Shown here piece after piece: positions 61,279 through 64,000 of a DNA stretch of 64,000 nt. Both the position numbers and the translations under genes were made by a program. The notes under the pieces were generated by a model, which saw only the letters and a list, made by a program, of their open reading frames with translations, was not told the origin of the DNA and ran no database searches. The stretch is from Vibrio celticus (GTDB lineage Bacteria > Pseudomonadota > Gammaproteobacteria > Enterobacterales > Vibrionaceae), in NCBI RefSeq assembly GCF_024347335.1, contig NZ_AP025464.1, positions 806,001 to 870,000 on the forward strand. The letters are read 5' to 3'. Numbering within the stretch: the first letter of the stretch is position 1; the number at the start of each line of letters is the position of its first letter.

Positions 61279-62340
61279 TTAGCCAAGCGCTATGGAGGTC
61301 GCACAGCCTGAGCTAGAGCTACACACTCTATTTCGCCCGTTACCTTTAGCGCGGTAAAGTGCCTTATCTGCACTGCGATAGGTCGCTTCGGCTTGCGCCT
61401 GTATTTCAGACACACCACTGCTCACGGTCAGATTCAATGTAGTCCCTTTGGTAATCACTTCTTTCAATCGATACATCGCCTCAAACGCTTCTGCCAAATT
61501 GGTTTCAGGCATCAAGATAGCGAACTCTTCTCCGCCTACTCGCGCGACGATGTCAGTGTCTCGACTATTGTTTCTCAACAGTTCTGCGACCTCTTTCAGC
61601 GCGGAATCACCTTGGTCATGACCGTGATTATCATTGATGGCCTTGAAGTGATCTAAATCGATCAACGCCAAACAGGAATGCGTGTAACCATAACGCTCTG
61701 CCAGATTTGAATAATGTTTTAAGTCGTTATCAAAACGGCGTCGATTCCAGCACCCTGTCAGTGAATCCGTTTCCACCAGCATTCTTAATCGACGCTCCAA
61801 TATCTTGCGTCGGCTAATATCCGTAAAGGTCACCACGTACTTATTATTGTGCGGCAGGATTTCGGTTAGCTTTTCCACCACAACGTTTACGGTAAACTGC
61901 TCACCAAGTCGACTTACACCACTCAACTCACCTTTCCATCTCTGGTTTTCTTTAAGTGAGCGAGTAATGGTCGCAATTAGACTGCTGTTATTCATAAAAC
62001 AGAGATCAGAAATCGGACGAGATTCGACTTGGTCAAAGGCATAACCTGAAACCCGAGAGAACTGTTGATTGACTTGTATGACCCTCAATTGACTATCGAG
62101 GACGATAAAACCTGCGACACCATCAATGATCGCTTCCGACAAGTTATTCTTACTTTGAGCCATTTCATGTCGATAAAGGCGTGCGGTAATCAGAGTGCTA
62201 AGTAAAAACAACGCACACACCGAAAAAACCATGGCTGACGTAGAAGCAATACTCAGCAACCACAAGCTAAATGCCATATTGAGGACAAGTGCAGACACCA
62301 CGTATAGCGGCATTTTTCGGTCATAACTTAACTTGTTCAT
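61279..62340 (-). CDS. PAS-GGDEF diguanylate cyclase
   Basis: A 353-residue inner-membrane cyclase that makes c-di-GMP. Two membrane segments at about 12-55 (VVSALVLNMAFSLWLLSIA, VFSVCALFLLSTLI), a PAS domain at about 68-180 and a GGDEF domain at about 185-345. The catalytic signature is intact as GGEEF at 269-273, with the substrate-site DLDHFKAINDNHGHDQGD. The inhibitory I-site RxxD is present (Arg260-Asp263), so product inhibition is expected. It is monocistronic, with the opposite activity to the EAL and HD-GYP proteins elsewhere in the window. Confidence 0.93.
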   Translation of the reverse strand: MNKLSYDRKMPLYVVSALVLNMAFSLWLLSIASTSAMVFSVCALFLLSTLITARLYRHEMAQSKNNLSEAIIDGVAGFIVLDSQLRVIQVNQQFSRVSGYAFDQVESRPISDLCFMNNSSLIATITRSLKENQRWKGELSGVSRLGEQFTVNVVVEKLTEILPHNNKYVVTFTDISRRKILERRLRMLVETDSLTGCWNRRRFDNDLKHYSNLAERYGYTHSCLALIDLDHFKAINDNHGHDQGDSALKEVAELLRNNSRDTDIVARVGGEEFAILMPETNLAEAFEAMYRLKEVITKGTTLNLTVSSGVSEIQAQAEATYRSADKALYRAKGNGRNRVCSSSSGCATSIALG

Positions 62341-62458
62341 AGTTTGCTCTGGTGATGGGCGAATGACTATGATGGCTAAGTTTTGATTAAGATATTTACC
62401 ATTTTACGACACATACAAATTCAAATTATATGGGTACTTTGAAGATCAACAACTTATG

Positions 62459-63463
62459 CTAATTATTGAGTAAGAAGAGCAAACTACCACCGCTGAGTGA
62501 GCTGCCATAATTGAAGTTAATCCCGACACCGAAGTTATCAAAAAAGTAAGAGTCATAAGGGACATCGAACACCAACCCAGCGCCGAATTCATAGTAATAG
62601 TGTGTGTCTAAAGGATCCGTTAAATCCCCCGCTATATCGATTCTTCTAAAGTTATAGTGGACCTGAGGGTTGTTTAACGACCAAGCATCGAGCGCGACAT
62701 TTTGCCTAAACTCTAGTTCATTAATAAATCGCATCCCTTCAGGGTTACCGATATCACCATCGTTCGCTTCACCCCATCCAGTGCCATAGAAATAACGCAC
62801 TCTAGAAGAGACATTCCAGCTTCCCCACTCTTGCTTCTTTAAATACTTGAGTTTGACCGACGGCTCACCTATCAATGCCCATGCTGAGGTATTTAGCGCG
62901 TAGCCGTCTAGCTGAGACTGAAATGCTTGAGAGTAACTGTTGTTGTATTCGTATTTATTGCGGTAATAGAGCAAGTGGGTGCCTAAGCCATACGCGATAG
63001 ACCAGTGCTGGTTGAGATGATTTTGAACCCCGAAAAAGCCATACAGGCCCAACACTGAGTCTTTATTCGGATTCACACGACGGTCAGAGGTCACTTCCGG
63101 TGAGATTTCAATATCCTGTTCAGAAAGCGCATAAGACCCTCGCACCGACCAAATAAGGTCAAGATCAGGATCATCGGTGTTAATCACGGAAGAATAAGGA
63201 ATGGAGCCCACACTCACTTGGCTTCGAGTATCGATGGTTTTATCGGAGCCAAAACCATTGTCGTTCAAATTGATAAATGAATTTGGGTCAAAATCAACAA
63301 AGCCAATAGAAACCGCATCACTGTCAGTCAACGCTATAGAAGCCGAGAATATCTTCTCTAAACGATTTTGAATCGCTTCATTTGAGGCATAGGCCGAGGA
63401 TGAAAAAAGGCCAGTTAAGATCAGAGCAATAGAAGAGGAATACAGCGATTGGGGTGAAAGCAT
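62459..63463 (-). CDS. Outer-membrane beta-barrel protein (solitary autotransporter-barrel-like)
   Basis: A 334-residue predicted outer-membrane protein. I start it at 63463 (MLSPQSLYSSSIALILTGLF) because GGAGTCAAC lies upstream; the TTG at 63481 is less likely. A signal peptide is cleaved near SAYA. Alternating hydrophobic strands with aromatic girdles follow (HWSIAYGLGTHLLYYRNKYE, WNVSSRVRYFYGTGW, THYYYEFGAGLVFDVPYD), and the chain ends with a barrel-like terminal strand (SLSGGSLLFLLNN). It resembles the Vibrio family described as a solitary outer-membrane autotransporter-type barrel. The function is unknown. Confidence 0.65.
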   Translation of the reverse strand: MLSPQSLYSSSIALILTGLFSSSAYASNEAIQNRLEKIFSASIALTDSDAVSIGFVDFDPNSFINLNDNGFGSDKTIDTRSQVSVGSIPYSSVINTDDPDLDLIWSVRGSYALSEQDIEISPEVTSDRRVNPNKDSVLGLYGFFGVQNHLNQHWSIAYGLGTHLLYYRNKYEYNNSYSQAFQSQLDGYALNTSAWALIGEPSVKLKYLKKQEWGSWNVSSRVRYFYGTGWGEANDGDIGNPEGMRFINELEFRQNVALDAWSLNNPQVHYNFRRIDIAGDLTDPLDTHYYYEFGAGLVFDVPYDSYFFDNFGVGINFNYGSSLSGGSLLFLLNN

Positions 63464-63521
63464 TAAGTTGACTCCATTCAAACTTATGCTTCAAGTGTAA
63501 TTGGTAACTTAACTATTTCAA

Positions 63522-63635
63522 TCAGAGAGTTAACGGTGTGGTTGATACTGCTCTCAGTTCCAACTGCAAGAGCGTTGCCAAATCAATGGATCCCCAAAGC
63601 TCTTCTACGTCTTGGATTCTAAAATGAATAATCAT
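63522..63635 (-). CDS. Possible 37-residue small protein upstream of the barrel gene
   Basis: A short frame (MIIHFRIQDVEELWGSIDLA, ending TTPLTL) with a GAGG-type ribosome site (GAGGCGCAT) just upstream of the ATG at 63635. It ends 58 bases before the barrel gene on the same strand. The frame has no recognisable relatives to me and could be a small unannotated gene or chance. Confidence 0.3.
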   Translation of the reverse strand: MIIHFRIQDVEELWGSIDLATLLQLELRAVSTTPLTL

Positions 63636-63806
63636 ATGCGCCTCTGTCTAAATTGGAGTCTTATATTGGATCATTCTTAAAACCCTTACTTACCATAATA
63701 CGCCAAGCCGACTTTAAGACCTGTTTCGCATATAAAAGAATAAGCGTTTGAAAATTATAAGATTAACTCCTAAGTTTTTTATAACCCTTTACTCAGGAAG
63801 AAGTAG
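63636..63806. other. Spacer with promoter of the terminal membrane gene
   Basis: AT-rich, with a ribosome site CAGGAAGAAG just before the gene at 63807. Nothing else could be assigned. Confidence 0.45.
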
Positions 63807-64000
63807 ATGAGCAATATAGAAAAAGTATATGGATTTAATACGCCCCAACGACTCTTTGTCGGATACACGCTTGCGGTACTCGTCGATTTAACGGTTCTTA
63901 ATTTTTTTGATGAATACTGGGACTTCGTCAATATCGAGTCATTCACCATCTCATTTGCAGCTGCGATTTTGCTTCAACTCCTACTCAAATTGTCTATAGG
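63807..64000 (+). CDS. Hypothetical integral membrane protein, 3' end outside the window
   Basis: An open frame starting MSNIEKVYGFNTPQRLFVGY and running off the window after 64 residues. It has a strong upstream CAGGAAGAAG. Two hydrophobic segments are visible (TLAVLVDLTVLNFF and FAAAILLQLLLKL), so it is an inner-membrane protein. The family cannot be told from the fragment. Confidence 0.7.
   Translation, partial: MSNIEKVYGFNTPQRLFVGYTLAVLVDLTVLNFFDEYWDFVNIESFTISFAAAILLQLLLKLSI

Noticed and set aside
1..64000. tRNA, rRNA, integrase, transposase or prophage genes
   Set aside because: None was seen on either strand; there is no sign of a mobile island apart from short repeats.

Overview
The window reads as a piece of a Vibrio genome, most likely the second chromosome of a Splendidus-clade or related marine species. 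This rests on gene content rather than on any search. It carries a PrtV-type M6 protease, a VctPDGC-type siderophore ABC transporter, a SorC regulator beside transaldolase and transketolase, an EvgS/BvgS-like hybrid kinase fused by overlap to an HD-GYP response regulator, a LruC-domain protein and a DUF3332 lipoprotein. Base composition is even (mid-40s % GC by eye) and there are no tRNA, rRNA, CRISPR, prophage or insertion-sequence genes. It looks like resident chromosome with a few repeat-rich spacers.

Layout. 0-9.3 kb: a crotonase, then a ferric-hydroxamate locus. Leftward run the TonB receptor, FhuD and a double-length FhuB that is broken by one extra base. Rightward run FhuF and FhuC. 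An AraC/GyrI-type regulator sits between the two arms. 9.3-17 kb: an EmrD-like efflux pump, a PQQ-type sugar dehydrogenase, a cold-shock protein, yaeQ plus an unknown gene, then folE divergent from moeA-moeB (pterin and molybdopterin metabolism). 17-24 kb: an LruC-domain secreted protein with a lipoprotein partner, sseA preceded by an 18-bp repeat tract, and a GGDEF/EAL protein with a degenerate GGDEF site. 24-29 kb: an HlyD - FUSC - patatin-lipoprotein operon with a divergent LysR gene. 28.7-33.2 kb: SorC regulator, tal and tkt, with a repeated CANATGTTC motif between regulator and tal. 33-36.6 kb: PAS chemoreceptor, Lrp-type regulator and a nucleoside-recognition membrane protein.

36.6-42.8 kb: prtV, preceded by a small secreted protein that resembles only the PrtV N-terminal propeptide region, then an MFS pump and a LysR gene flanking a GACCAATA repeat array. 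42.9-48.9 kb: a 1659-residue hybrid kinase (three periplasmic binding-protein modules, PAS, HisKA, HATPase, REC, Hpt) translationally overlapping an HD-GYP regulator. 49-53 kb: VctP-D-G-C-type catechol siderophore transporter with a Fur-like site. 53-56 kb: several small or unrecognised genes and a DUF3332 lipoprotein. 56-61 kb: an operon-like run HlyD - DUF2955 membrane protein - AI-2E transporter - potassium channel, with a divergent AraC gene. 61-64 kb: a PAS-GGDEF cyclase, an outer-membrane barrel protein and the start of an unknown membrane protein.

Themes are iron acquisition (two independent siderophore systems), c-di-GMP signalling (one cyclase, one EAL protein, one HD-GYP protein), efflux or membrane transport with dedicated regulators, and secreted proteins. 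I found no clearly unprecedented multi-gene system. The best leads are the stand-alone PrtV-propeptide-like protein, the frameshift in fhuB, the operator-like arrays upstream of the MFS and tal genes, the LruC/lipoprotein pair and the very large sensor kinase coupled to an HD-GYP output.
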